9,799 nt of DNA, from assembly GCF_000331775.1 (NCBI RefSeq), contig NZ_CAPJ01000346.1, positions 1-9,799 of the forward strand, in the 5' to 3' direction. Of the stretch, positions 1 through 6,976 are shown piece by piece. The notes under the pieces were generated by a model that did not search any database, was not told where the DNA came from, and saw only the letters and a list, made by a program, of their open reading frames with translations. Origin of the DNA: Xanthomonas translucens pv. translucens DSM 18974 (GTDB lineage: Bacteria > Pseudomonadota > Gammaproteobacteria > Xanthomonadales > Xanthomonadaceae). The translations under genes were made by a program, and so were the position numbers. Within the stretch, counting starts at the first letter, position 1. Each line of letters starts with the position of its first letter.

Positions 1-151
1 CGGCGGCCACCGCCATGTCGACCGCATGCGCATCGCCCAGCGGCACGCGCCGCGCCACCGCGCCGCTGGCCGGGTCGAACACCTCGGCGTAGTCGCCGTT
101 GCGGAAATCGACGCGGCGGCCGCCGATGTAGTGGGACAAGGAGTCGGTCAT
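1..151 (-). CDS. mmsA: CoA-acylating (methyl)malonate-semialdehyde dehydrogenase, N-terminal part (MmsA/BauC-like), cut by window edge
   Basis: Only the first 50 codons are present; the gene continues beyond the left edge. The peptide begins MTDSLSHYIGGRR and continues through VFDPASGAVARRVP. This is the usual opening of the aldehyde dehydrogenase superfamily (a short beta strand with 'IGG', then 'V.DPA.G.V...VP') and fits MmsA/IolA-type enzymes best. Those enzymes convert methylmalonate or malonate semialdehyde plus CoA and NAD to propionyl- or acetyl-CoA and CO2 in the cytoplasm. The ATG follows the stop of alanine dehydrogenase by 25 bp, with GAGGA about 9 nt upstream, so it is probably the third gene of the transaminase operon. 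The context supports a malonate-semialdehyde role, finishing beta-alanine degradation. The catalytic part is outside the window, so another aldehyde dehydrogenase remains possible. Confidence 0.7.
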   Translation of the reverse strand, partial: MTDSLSHYIGGRRVDFRNGDYAEVFDPASGAVARRVPLGDAHAVDMAVAA

Positions 152-176
152 GGTCGGTGTTCCTCGAAGCAAAGGC

Positions 177-1289
177 TCAGCCCAGCGCGTCCAGCGGCCG
201 CACGAACTCCGCGCCCAGCGCCTGCGCCACCGCGCGGTGGGTGAGCTTGCCGGCGTGCACGTTCAGGCCGTTGCGCAGGTCCTGGTCGTCGCGCAGCGCC
301 TGCAGGCCGTGCTCGGCCAACTGCAGCACGAACGGCAAGGTGGCGTTGGTCAGGGCGAAGGTGGAGGTGCGCGCCACGCCGCCGGGCATGTTGGCCACGC
401 AGTAGTGGACGATGCCATCGACCTCGTAGGTCGGCTGCTGGTGGGTGGTGGCGCGGCTGGTCTCGAAGCAGCCGCCCTGGTCGATCGCCACGTCCACCAG
501 CACCGAACCCGGCCGCAGCAGCGCCAACTGCGCGCGCGACACCAGCTTGGGCGCGGCGGCGCCGGGGATCAGCACCGCGCCGATCACCAGGTCGGTGTGC
601 GGCAGGCAGTGCTCGATCGCATCGCGGGTGGAATACAGCGTGGTGAGCTGGTGGCCGTACAGTTCGTCCAGGTACTTGAGCCGTTCCAGCGAACGGTCCA
701 GCACCGTCACCCGCGCATGCAGGCCCATCGCCATGCGCGCAGCGTTGATCCCGACCACGCCGCCGCCGATCACCAGCACTTCCGCCGGCTTGACCCCGGG
801 CACGCCGCCGAGCAGCACGCCGCAGCCGCCCTGCGCCTTTTCCAGCGCATGCGCGCCGGCCTGGATCGCCATGCGCCCGGCCACCTCGCTCATCGGCGCC
901 AGCAGCGGCAAGCCGCCGTGGCCGTCGGTGACGGTTTCGTAGGCGATGGCGGTGCAGCCTGACTGCAGCAACGCGTTCGCCTGCGCCGGGTCTGGCGCCA
1001 GGTGCAGGTAGGTGAATAGCAGTTGCTCCGGGCGCAGCAGCGCGCATTCGTCCGGCTGCGGTTCCTTGACCTTGACGATCATGTCGGCCTGCGCGAACAC
1101 GCTGGCCGCGTCGTCGGCCAGGCGCGCGCCGGCGCGTTCGTAGTCCGCGTCGGTCAGGCCGATGGCCTGGCCGCCGTCGCGCTGCACCAGCACCTGATGC
1201 CCGTGCAGCACCAGTTCGCGGACCCCGGCCGGGGTCAGCCCGATCCGGTATTCGTGGTTCTTGATCTCTTTCGGGACGCCGACCAGCAT
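177..1289 (-). CDS. ald: Alanine dehydrogenase (NAD-dependent)
   Basis: Reversibly deaminates L-alanine to pyruvate and ammonium with NAD in the cytoplasm. At 370 residues it has the normal family length. It begins [20 protein letters not shown], the canonical start of the family. Residues known to matter in Ald are all in place: Arg15, Lys75 (in IVKVKEP), His96 (in TYLHLA) and Asp270 (in VDVAIDQGG). The NAD fold shows GGGVVG at 175-180 and an acidic Asp198 at the end of the second strand. A start six codons further upstream exists, but this ATG matches the family N-terminus and has GGAGA seven nt upstream. It lies 64 bp after the transaminase gene and 25 bp before the semialdehyde dehydrogenase. 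In this operon it probably recycles the L-alanine made by the transaminase back to pyruvate. Confidence 0.95.
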   Translation of the reverse strand: MLVGVPKEIKNHEYRIGLTPAGVRELVLHGHQVLVQRDGGQAIGLTDADYERAGARLADDAASVFAQADMIVKVKEPQPDECALLRPEQLLFTYLHLAPDPAQANALLQSGCTAIAYETVTDGHGGLPLLAPMSEVAGRMAIQAGAHALEKAQGGCGVLLGGVPGVKPAEVLVIGGGVVGINAARMAMGLHARVTVLDRSLERLKYLDELYGHQLTTLYSTRDAIEHCLPHTDLVIGAVLIPGAAAPKLVSRAQLALLRPGSVLVDVAIDQGGCFETSRATTHQQPTYEVDGIVHYCVANMPGGVARTSTFALTNATLPFVLQLAEHGLQALRDDQDLRNGLNVHAGKLTHRAVAQALGAEFVRPLDALG

Positions 1290-1353
1290 GAGCGGTTCTC
1301 CAGGCATGCGGCGCGCGTGGGGAGCGCGGAGCGGGTTGAGGTGAGGGCGGGGA

Positions 1354-2730
<1,377 letters not shown>

Positions 2731-2750
2731 CACAGGCTCCACGCGGAAGG

Positions 2751-2772
2751 GGTGTTGAAAAAACTTTACACC
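2751..2772 (-). promoter_or_regulatory. Candidate operator and promoter of the transaminase operon
   Basis: On the minus strand this reads GGTGTAAAG, six T, then CAACACC, an imperfect inverted repeat with GGTGT/ACACC outer arms. It ends 20 bp before the transaminase start codon. Nearly the same half-sites occur at 2949-2971 in front of the divergent regulator. TAAAGT inside the site could be a -10 element, with a weak CCGACA about 18 bp upstream of it as -35. It is inferred to be a binding site for the PuuR-like regulator that overlaps the promoter. No experimental motif was available for comparison. Confidence 0.5.
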
Positions 2773-2930
2773 AACCGGGCCTGCGGTGTCGGGGTCGGCA
2801 CCCGCGTTGCGCCGCCGCCGTGTCCGGGTGGCCGCGCCGCCGGCTCTGCGATGCCCCATCAGGCGAAAAGGGCGGGGCCGCGCACCGGTTCAGGCGGCGA
2901 CGCCGACCCCGGCGCACGGCGCCTGGCAAA

Positions 2931-2958
2931 TTGACCGCGCGGACCGGCTGTGTAAAGT
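2931..2958 (+). promoter_or_regulatory. Candidate sigma-70 promoter of the PuuR-like regulator
   Basis: TTGACC (2931-2936) and TAAAGT (2953-2958) are separated by 16 bp, giving five and four matches to the -35 and -10 consensus hexamers. The expected start of transcription is near 2965, about 30 bp before the regulator's ATG. The -10 lies inside the operator-like repeat at 2949-2971, which suggests autoregulation. Confidence 0.45.
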
Positions 2959-2971
2959 ATCCGGCAACACC
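2949..2971 (+). promoter_or_regulatory. Candidate operator in front of the regulator and aldehyde dehydrogenase genes
   Basis: Reads TGTGTAAAG, six bases, then GCAACACC. It shares GTGTAAAG and CAACACC with the site in front of the transaminase, with a 7-bp instead of a 6-bp gap. It overlaps the predicted -10 and start of transcription, the typical place for a repressor. Inferred target: the regulator itself. Confidence 0.5.
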
Positions 2972-2994
2972 TTCAAGGCTGTCCTCATCACGCG

Positions 2995-3543
2995 ATGGAT
3001 ATCGGCGCCCGTCTGCACCGGGTTCGTACCGCCCACCGGCTGAGCCAGCGTGAGCTGGCCAAGCGGGTGGGCGTGACCAACAGCACCATCTCGCTGATCG
3101 AGCAGAACAAGGTCAGCCCGTCGGTAAGTTCGCTGAAGAAGGTGCTGGACGGCATCCCGATCTCGCTGGCCGATTTCTTCACCCAGGATCTGCAGATCGG
3201 CCCGGCCGATGCGCCGTTCTATGCCGCCGACGAACTGCCCGACGTGGGCAGCGACGGCATCCACTACTACCTGGTCGGGCAACATCGCCCGCAGCGGCAG
3301 ATGTGCATCCTGCGCGAGGTGATGCCGCCGGGCAGCGACACCGGCAGCGCGATGCTGGTGCACCAGGGCGAGGAAGGCGGGGTGGTGGTGGCCGGCGAAG
3401 TGGAGATCACCGTCGGCGCGCAGGTGCGGGTGCTGCATGCCGGCGAGGGGTATTATTTCGAGAGCCGGGTGCCGCACCGGTTCCGCAACGTCGGCAGCGA
3501 GGCGGTGGTGATCGTCAGCGCCAACACCCCGGCCACGTTCTGA
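2995..3543 (+). CDS. puuR: PuuR-like HTH-XRE/cupin transcriptional regulator
   Basis: A 182-residue, two-domain DNA-binding regulator. Residues 4-60 form a Cro/CI-type helix-turn-helix ([20 protein letters not shown], then [17 protein letters not shown]). Residues about 105-180 form a small cupin barrel ([28 protein letters not shown]) that would sense a small ligand. Length, domain order and the closing SANTPATF closely match E. coli PuuR, the repressor of putrescine utilisation, which ends SAHTPTTF. The ATG lacks a clear Shine-Dalgarno sequence, but the N-terminus fits the family. It stands between two divergent units and precedes a puuC-like gene by 88 bp, so control of polyamine/beta-alanine catabolism is the natural inference. 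The inducer cannot be read from the sequence; putrescine, another polyamine or beta-alanine are all possible. Confidence 0.9.
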   Translation: MDIGARLHRVRTAHRLSQRELAKRVGVTNSTISLIEQNKVSPSVSSLKKVLDGIPISLADFFTQDLQIGPADAPFYAADELPDVGSDGIHYYLVGQHRPQRQMCILREVMPPGSDTGSAMLVHQGEEGGVVVAGEVEITVGAQVRVLHAGEGYYFESRVPHRFRNVGSEAVVIVSANTPATF

Positions 3544-3631
3544 GCGCCGCCTGCGCCGCGGTGCGCGCTCCCGCCTTGCCGCGACCGCACGCCGCGCAGA
3601 TCCGTTCCTTCCTCCCGACCCGGAGCTTCCG

Positions 3632-5134
3632 ATGAACGCACCCCGCACCCGCGACGCATGGCAGGCGATGGCCGCCGCGCTGCACTTGCGCACCCAGGCC
3701 TTCATCGACGGCCGCTACGTCGACGCGGCCAGCGGCAAGACCTTCGATTGCATCAGCCCGATCGACGGCCGCGTGCTCGGCCAGGTCGCCGCGGGCGAGG
3801 CCGAGGACATCGCCCGCGCGGTCGCCGCGGCGCGGCGCAGTTTCGATGCCGGGCACTGGTCGCAGGCCAGGCCGGCGCAGCGCAAGAAGATCCTGATCAA
3901 GCTGGCGCAGCTGGTCGAACAGCATGCCGACGAGCTGGCGCTGCTGGAGTCGCTGGACATGGGCAAGCCGGTGCGCGACGCGCGCAGCGTGGACGTGGCG
4001 GCCACGGTGCGCTGCCTGGCCTGGACCGGCGAGGCGCTGGACAAGGTTTACGGCGAGGTGGCGCCGACCGGGCAGGACGAACTGGGCCTGATCACCCGCG
4101 AACCGCTGGGCGTGGTCGGCGCGATCGTGCCGTGGAATTTCCCGCTGTTGATGGCCGCGTGGAAGATCGCCCCGGCGCTGGCGGCGGGCAATTCGGTGGT
4201 GCTCAAGCCCTCGGAGAAATCGCCGTTGAGCGCCCTGCGCCTGGCCGAGCTGGTGGCCGAAGCCGGCATCCCCGACGGCGTATTCAACGTGGTGCCCGGT
4301 TTCGGCAAGAGCGCCGGCGAACCGCTGGCGCTGCACATGGACGTGGACGGACTGGTGTTCACCGGGTCCACCGCGGTCGGCAAGCGCCTGCTGCAATGCG
4401 CCGGGCTGTCGAACATGAAACGCGCCTACATGGAATGCGGCGGCAAGAGCCCGAACCTGGTGTTCGCCGATGCGCCGGACCTGGAGCAGGCGGCGCAGGC
4501 CGCGGCCGGCGCGATCTTCTACAACCAGGGCGAGGTCTGCACCGCGGCCTCGCGGCTATTGGTGCAACGCTCGATCAAGGACGACTTCGTCGCCCGCGTG
4601 GTCGCCGCCGGGCGCGCGCTGCAGCCGCGGCATCCGTTCGACGACGACGCGGCGATGGGCGCGCTGGTGGACGAGGCGCAGACCCACCGCGTGCTCGATT
4701 ACATCGCACGCGGCAACGATGAAGGCGCGCGGCTGCTGCTCGGCGGCAAGCGCGTGGAGGTGGTCGCCGGCGGCTGTTACGTGGAGCCGACCATCTTCGA
4801 CGAGGTCGGCCACGAGCACACCATCGCCCGCGAGGAGATCTTCGGCCCGGTGCTGTCGGTGATCGCCTTCGACGACGAGGCGCATGCGTTGCGCATGGCC
4901 AACGACAGCGACTACGGCCTGGCCGCGGGCGTATGGACCCGCGACATCGGCCGCGCGCACCGCGTGGCGCGCAAGCTGCGCGCCGGTAGCGTGTGGGTGA
5001 ACTACTGGGACGGCGGCGACATGACCGCGCCGTTCGGCGGCTACAAGCAATCGGGCAACGGTCGCGACAAGTCGCTGCATGCGTTCGACAAGTACACGGA
5101 GATGAAGGCGACTTGGATCAATTTGGCGGTTTAG
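3632..5134 (+). CDS. puuC: NAD(P)-dependent aldehyde dehydrogenase, PuuC-like (gamma-glutamyl-aminobutyraldehyde/aminoaldehyde dehydrogenase)
   Basis: Oxidises an aminoaldehyde to the acid, most likely gamma-glutamyl-gamma-aminobutyraldehyde from putrescine, or 3-aminopropanal to beta-alanine. The 500-residue product is a full-length aldehyde dehydrogenase. It has VPWNFPL with Asn169, [11 protein letters not shown] with Lys192, FTGST at 243-247, the general base Glu268 in MECGGKSPN, the catalytic Cys303 in [13 protein letters not shown], and EEIFGPV. The N-terminal pattern (AW....AL.L....FI.G.Y..AA...TF) and the C-terminus ([31 protein letters not shown]) match E. coli PuuC closely. The ATG has GGAG six nt upstream. 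It follows the PuuR-like gene on the same strand and probably shares its transcript. In puu-type loci this enzyme acts in the cytoplasm after gamma-glutamylputrescine oxidase; no such partner is visible here, so the exact substrate is open. Confidence 0.9.
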   Translation: MNAPRTRDAWQAMAAALHLRTQAFIDGRYVDAASGKTFDCISPIDGRVLGQVAAGEAEDIARAVAAARRSFDAGHWSQARPAQRKKILIKLAQLVEQHADELALLESLDMGKPVRDARSVDVAATVRCLAWTGEALDKVYGEVAPTGQDELGLITREPLGVVGAIVPWNFPLLMAAWKIAPALAAGNSVVLKPSEKSPLSALRLAELVAEAGIPDGVFNVVPGFGKSAGEPLALHMDVDGLVFTGSTAVGKRLLQCAGLSNMKRAYMECGGKSPNLVFADAPDLEQAAQAAAGAIFYNQGEVCTAASRLLVQRSIKDDFVARVVAAGRALQPRHPFDDDAAMGALVDEAQTHRVLDYIARGNDEGARLLLGGKRVEVVAGGCYVEPTIFDEVGHEHTIAREEIFGPVLSVIAFDDEAHALRMANDSDYGLAAGVWTRDIGRAHRVARKLRAGSVWVNYWDGGDMTAPFGGYKQSGNGRDKSLHAFDKYTEMKATWINLAV

Positions 5135-5136
5135 TT

Positions 5137-5164
5137 CGGGACTCGGGACTCGGGACTCGGGACT
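5137..5164 (+). repeat. Four tandem copies of CGGGACT
   Basis: The 7-bp unit CGGGACT is repeated exactly four times, starting two bases after the stop codon of the aldehyde dehydrogenase gene. An inverted pair (one full, one lacking a base) occurs at 5368-5380, and related heptamers occur at 6887-6921. Copy number is likely to vary between strains. Confidence 0.85.
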
Positions 5165-5193
5165 TTCGCAAGTTCGGCGCATTTCTGCTTTTC

Positions 5194-5257
5194 TGTAGGA
5201 GGGGCTTCAGCCCCGACGCCTTACCGGTAACGCGTCGGGGCTGAAGCCCCTCCTACA
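5194..5257. repeat. 64-bp near-perfect palindrome, REP-like intergenic element
   Basis: A 26-bp left arm (TGTAGGAG... to ...CGACGC, 5194-5219) is repeated exactly as its reverse complement at 5232-5257. The 12-bp centre contains the 10-bp palindrome TTACCGGTAA, so only the pair 5220/5231 fails to match across 64 bp. Elements with TGTAGGAG-GGGCTTCAGCCCC arms are common between genes in Xanthomonas, Stenotrophomonas and Pseudomonas. In RNA it would form a very stable hairpin and may serve as a transcription or mRNA 3' end barrier for both convergent genes. It is not followed by a U-run in the plus direction. Confidence 0.85.
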
Positions 5258-5282
5258 AAAAAAGCAGCTGCGCCGGAGCTGC
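5257..5282 (-). terminator. Intrinsic terminator for the DUF1203 gene
   Basis: On the minus strand GCAGCT, a 7-nt loop, and AGCTGC are followed by seven T. It lies about 100 bp after the stop codon of the minus-strand DUF1203 gene and is the best stem-plus-T-run in this spacer. The stem is only six bp, so efficiency is uncertain. Confidence 0.55.
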
Positions 5283-5383
5283 AAAAAAAGCCGCTTTTTT
5301 TTAAAAAAATCGGCCCTTTTTGCATCAAATCGCTTGACATCGATTTGCCCCGGGACATCATCCTGCCGTCCCGAGTCCCGAAT

Positions 5384-5854
5384 TCAAACCCGCTCCACGC
5401 GGCAGGCGAAACAGCCCTGGCGCGCATTGTGCAGATGCAGGTAGCGCACGCGCGGATCGGCGAAGGCCTGCGCGATCGCCGCCGCGACCGTTTCGCCGGG
5501 ATGCACGTCGGCGGCAAGCAGCATGTCGTCGGCAGCGTAGCCGCGCAGCGAGATCAAGCGCCTGCGGATCGCGTCGGGCACGTGGCCCGGTGCCACCATC
5601 GCGGTCTGCACGTGGCGGCGCACGTAGATCGGCCCGGCGGCGCGGTATGGCGTGTCGGCCGGCTGGTGCAGGTAGTGCAGCAGCAAGAGTTCCTCGCCGG
5701 GTTGCGCGTCTTCCAGGCTGATCCGGCACGGGAAGCCCGGTGTCTGGTCGGCGCGCACGCGGCGCGCGCCACGCGCGTGCAACTGCGCATCGTCGAGTGC
5801 GAACAGCGGTGCGAACGGCGCGGCCGGCAGGCCGATGCAGACGAAGCTGGACAT
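5384..5854 (-). CDS. DUF1203 family protein of unknown function
   Basis: A 156-residue soluble protein with no signal peptide or membrane segment. It shows the features I associate with DUF1203: R.V.AD..PGFPCRISL (about 32-47), DAQPGEELLLLHYLHQPADTPYRAAGPIYVR (about 49-79), and an ending with LHLHNARQGCFACRVER. The family is about this long and has no known reaction. The conserved His, Cys and Arg residues are suggestive but do not define a function. An ATG eleven codons upstream is in frame, but this start has GGAG four nt upstream and gives the normal family N-terminus. The gene stands alone between two repeat-bearing spacers and converges with the aldehyde dehydrogenase gene; nothing ties it to the neighbouring pathways. 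Confidence 0.8.
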   Translation of the reverse strand: MSSFVCIGLPAAPFAPLFALDDAQLHARGARRVRADQTPGFPCRISLEDAQPGEELLLLHYLHQPADTPYRAAGPIYVRRHVQTAMVAPGHVPDAIRRRLISLRGYAADDMLLAADVHPGETVAAAIAQAFADPRVRYLHLHNARQGCFACRVERV

Positions 5855-5930
5855 GTGCGCTCCAAGAGAAGATCGAGCGCATAGCATGCCCGCCGCTGCG
5901 GCGCCGCGCTGGCCGGATTCGGACGCGGCA

Positions 5931-5968
5931 GCCGCCGCCGGGCGGGGCGAAAGACCCCGGACGGCGGC
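5931..5968 (-). other. GC-rich hairpin after the secreted-protein gene
   Basis: GCCGCCG (5931-5937) pairs with CGGCGGC (5962-5968), and an inner GGGG pairs with CCCC around CGAAAGA. It lies 100-140 bp after the stop of the secreted-protein gene and upstream of the DUF1203 start. There is no T-run, so it is at best a weak or Rho-assisted terminator or a leader structure of the DUF1203 mRNA. In GC-rich DNA such stems also arise by chance. Confidence 0.3.
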
Positions 5969-6067
5969 CGCAAGCGAGCACCTCGATCTGGCACGCTGCC
6001 GGTTGCAGCCAAAGCCTTCGCTACGTCCGGCTCAGTTGCAGGGCGTGCGCGCCGGTTGCGCGCGGAC

Positions 6068-6664
6068 TCAGTCCGGCACGTACTCGGCAAAGGTGAGCGG
6101 ATGCTTCGGATCGGCTGCATCCACCTTGTCCGCTGTCTTCTTCAACGCATCGGCGCCCGGCGCCGGATCCGGGTTCAGCTGCCAGCTCTGGCGGATGCGC
6201 TTGTGGAACAGCCAGGTCTTGCGTTCTGGTTCGTAGCGGAAGGTGATGAAGTAGGTCCAGTGCTGGCCGCAGGAGACGCCGTTCTGCACGGTGAAATAGC
6301 GGCCCTTGGCCGCGAACGGATCGTCGCTGTCGGTGAACGGATCGCACTGGCCGCCGTCGTCGCGCTTGAGCACCACGTGGTCGTTGCGCGCGGCCAGCCG
6401 GTAGTGGCCGTCGGCCTGCTGCACGAAGATCAGCAGCGGCCGTGCCGGCGCCGGTTCGCGCTCGGCTTCGCCGCGTTGCTGCAGCGCCAGCAGGTAGTCG
6501 GCGCGGCCGTCTCCGTCCAGGTCGGTGCGCAACTGTTCCAGCGGCAGGTAGCCGGCCGGCAGCTGGTGCAGCACGTCGGCGGGCAAGTCGGCGGCGCGTG
6601 CGCCATGCGTGGCGAGCAACAGGAAGCCGGCGGCGGCGACGCGAAGCGACATGGGCATTGGCAT
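6068..6664 (-). CDS. Secreted (periplasmic) protein with an Asp-rich DxDGDG motif, function unknown
   Basis: The 198-residue product begins MPMPMSLRVAAAGFLLLATHGARA, a clear Sec signal peptide with a likely cleavage after ARA. The mature part has RTDLDGDGRADYLLAL, which resembles the calcium-binding DxDxDG loop of FG-GAP/VCBS-like repeats. It then has a beta-rich stretch (LLIFVQQADGHYRLA), GQCDPFTDSDDPFAAKGRYFTVQNGVSCGQHWTYFITFRY, and a Lys-rich end. The two cysteines could form a disulfide in the periplasm. Three in-frame ATGs (6664, 6658, 6652) are possible and none has a strong Shine-Dalgarno sequence; the last one also leaves a full signal peptide. I recognise no named family. The long reading frame upstream of this start is read-through of the decayed regulator and repeats, not protein. 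Confidence 0.72.
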   Translation of the reverse strand: MPMPMSLRVAAAGFLLLATHGARAADLPADVLHQLPAGYLPLEQLRTDLDGDGRADYLLALQQRGEAEREPAPARPLLIFVQQADGHYRLAARNDHVVLKRDDGGQCDPFTDSDDPFAAKGRYFTVQNGVSCGQHWTYFITFRYEPERKTWLFHKRIRQSWQLNPDPAPGADALKKTADKVDAADPKHPLTFAEYVPD

Positions 6665-6804
6665 GGGAACGTTTCGGATGCGCAAGGGCGCAAAGCCTAA
6701 CCGACCCTGCTCGCAAATGGCGCAATTGCGCTGCTGGCGTGCCGGTGTGCGTTGCCTTCCTCCTTGCGAATTTGCCAGAGCGTCCTGGTTCCGAACAGGC
6801 GTAG

Positions 6805-6838
6805 CCGGTAACAGCGTCGGGACTGAAGTCCCTCCCAC
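6805..6838 (+). repeat. Decayed half-copy of the 64-bp palindromic element
   Basis: Reads CCGGTAACAGCGTCGGGAC then TGAAGTCCCTCCCAC. This matches the central part and right arm of the palindrome at 5224-5256 with one inserted base and a few substitutions. The left arm is missing. The substitutions GAC/GTC still allow the inner GGGACT-GAAGTCCC stem, suggesting paired changes or shared ancestry with another variant of the family. Confidence 0.6.
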
Positions 6839-6886
6839 GCGCAGTACGGAAGCGTCAAAGCGCAAGCGCCTCGGCGCCCGATTCCG

Positions 6887-6921
6887 AATCCCCAATCCCC
6901 AATCCCGCCTCCCGCCTCCCG
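6887..6921 (-). repeat. Tandem heptamers, AATCCCC/AATCCCG/CCTCCCG
   Basis: Five consecutive 7-bp units: AATCCCC twice, AATCCCG once, CCTCCCG twice. On the minus strand the central unit is CGGGATT, one base different from the CGGGACT units after the aldehyde dehydrogenase gene. The tract therefore belongs to the same short-repeat family. Confidence 0.7.
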
Positions 6922-6922
6922 C

Positions 6923-6946
6923 CAACCCGGCAACCCGGCAACCCGG
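6923..6946 (+). repeat. Three tandem copies of CAACCCGG
   Basis: An exact 8-bp unit repeated three times directly after the heptamer tract, near the 3' end of the regulator remnant. It is likely length-variable by slippage. Its period differs from the adjacent 7-bp units. Confidence 0.8.
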
Positions 6947-6976
6947 CAAACGCCTGCGCCAGCGCCTGCCCCCCTC

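Larger units (their letters stand above)
5135..5382. repeat. Repeat-rich convergent spacer bracketed by a 15-bp inverted repeat
   Basis: Spacer between the convergent aldehyde dehydrogenase and DUF1203 genes. TTCGGGACTCGGGAC (from 5135) recurs as its reverse complement at 5368-5382. Between them lie heptamer copies, a 64-bp palindrome, A/T homopolymers, a terminator, and a 7-bp inverted repeat (CAAATCG at 5326-5332, CGATTTG at 5341-5347). No coding potential was recognised. It could be a small non-autonomous repeat element, or simply two separate patches of a common intergenic heptamer. Confidence 0.6.
6665..6976. other. Non-coding spacer with repeats between the secreted-protein gene and the regulator remnant
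   Basis: About 310 bp without a convincing gene. It contains an imperfect inverted repeat (GCAAATGGCGCAA at 6713-6725, TTGCGAATTTGC at 6764-6775) with the palindrome GCGCAATTGCGC at 6720-6731. It also has a half-copy of the palindromic element at 6805-6838, heptamers at 6887-6921 and octamers at 6923-6946. The promoter of the minus-strand secreted-protein gene should lie within its first 100-150 bp, but I cannot point to clear -35/-10 boxes. Confidence 0.6.

Noticed and set aside
148..1047. 299-codon minus-strand frame overlapping ald
   Set aside because: Same strand as alanine dehydrogenase but out of frame, with Arg/Gly/Ala-rich nonsense composition. The ald frame has every active-site residue.
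5194..5257. Classical Rho-independent terminator of the aldehyde dehydrogenase gene
   Set aside because: The stem is far longer than usual and is followed by A rather than T on the plus strand. It is better described as a REP-like palindrome, though it may still hinder transcription.
5333..5340. CTTGACAT as a -35 box on the plus strand
   Set aside because: No gene follows on the plus strand and no -10 lies at a fitting distance; it forms the loop of a small inverted repeat.
6887..6946. CRISPR-like array
   Set aside because: Units are 7-8 bp with no spacers, and there are no cas genes; these are simple tandem repeats.
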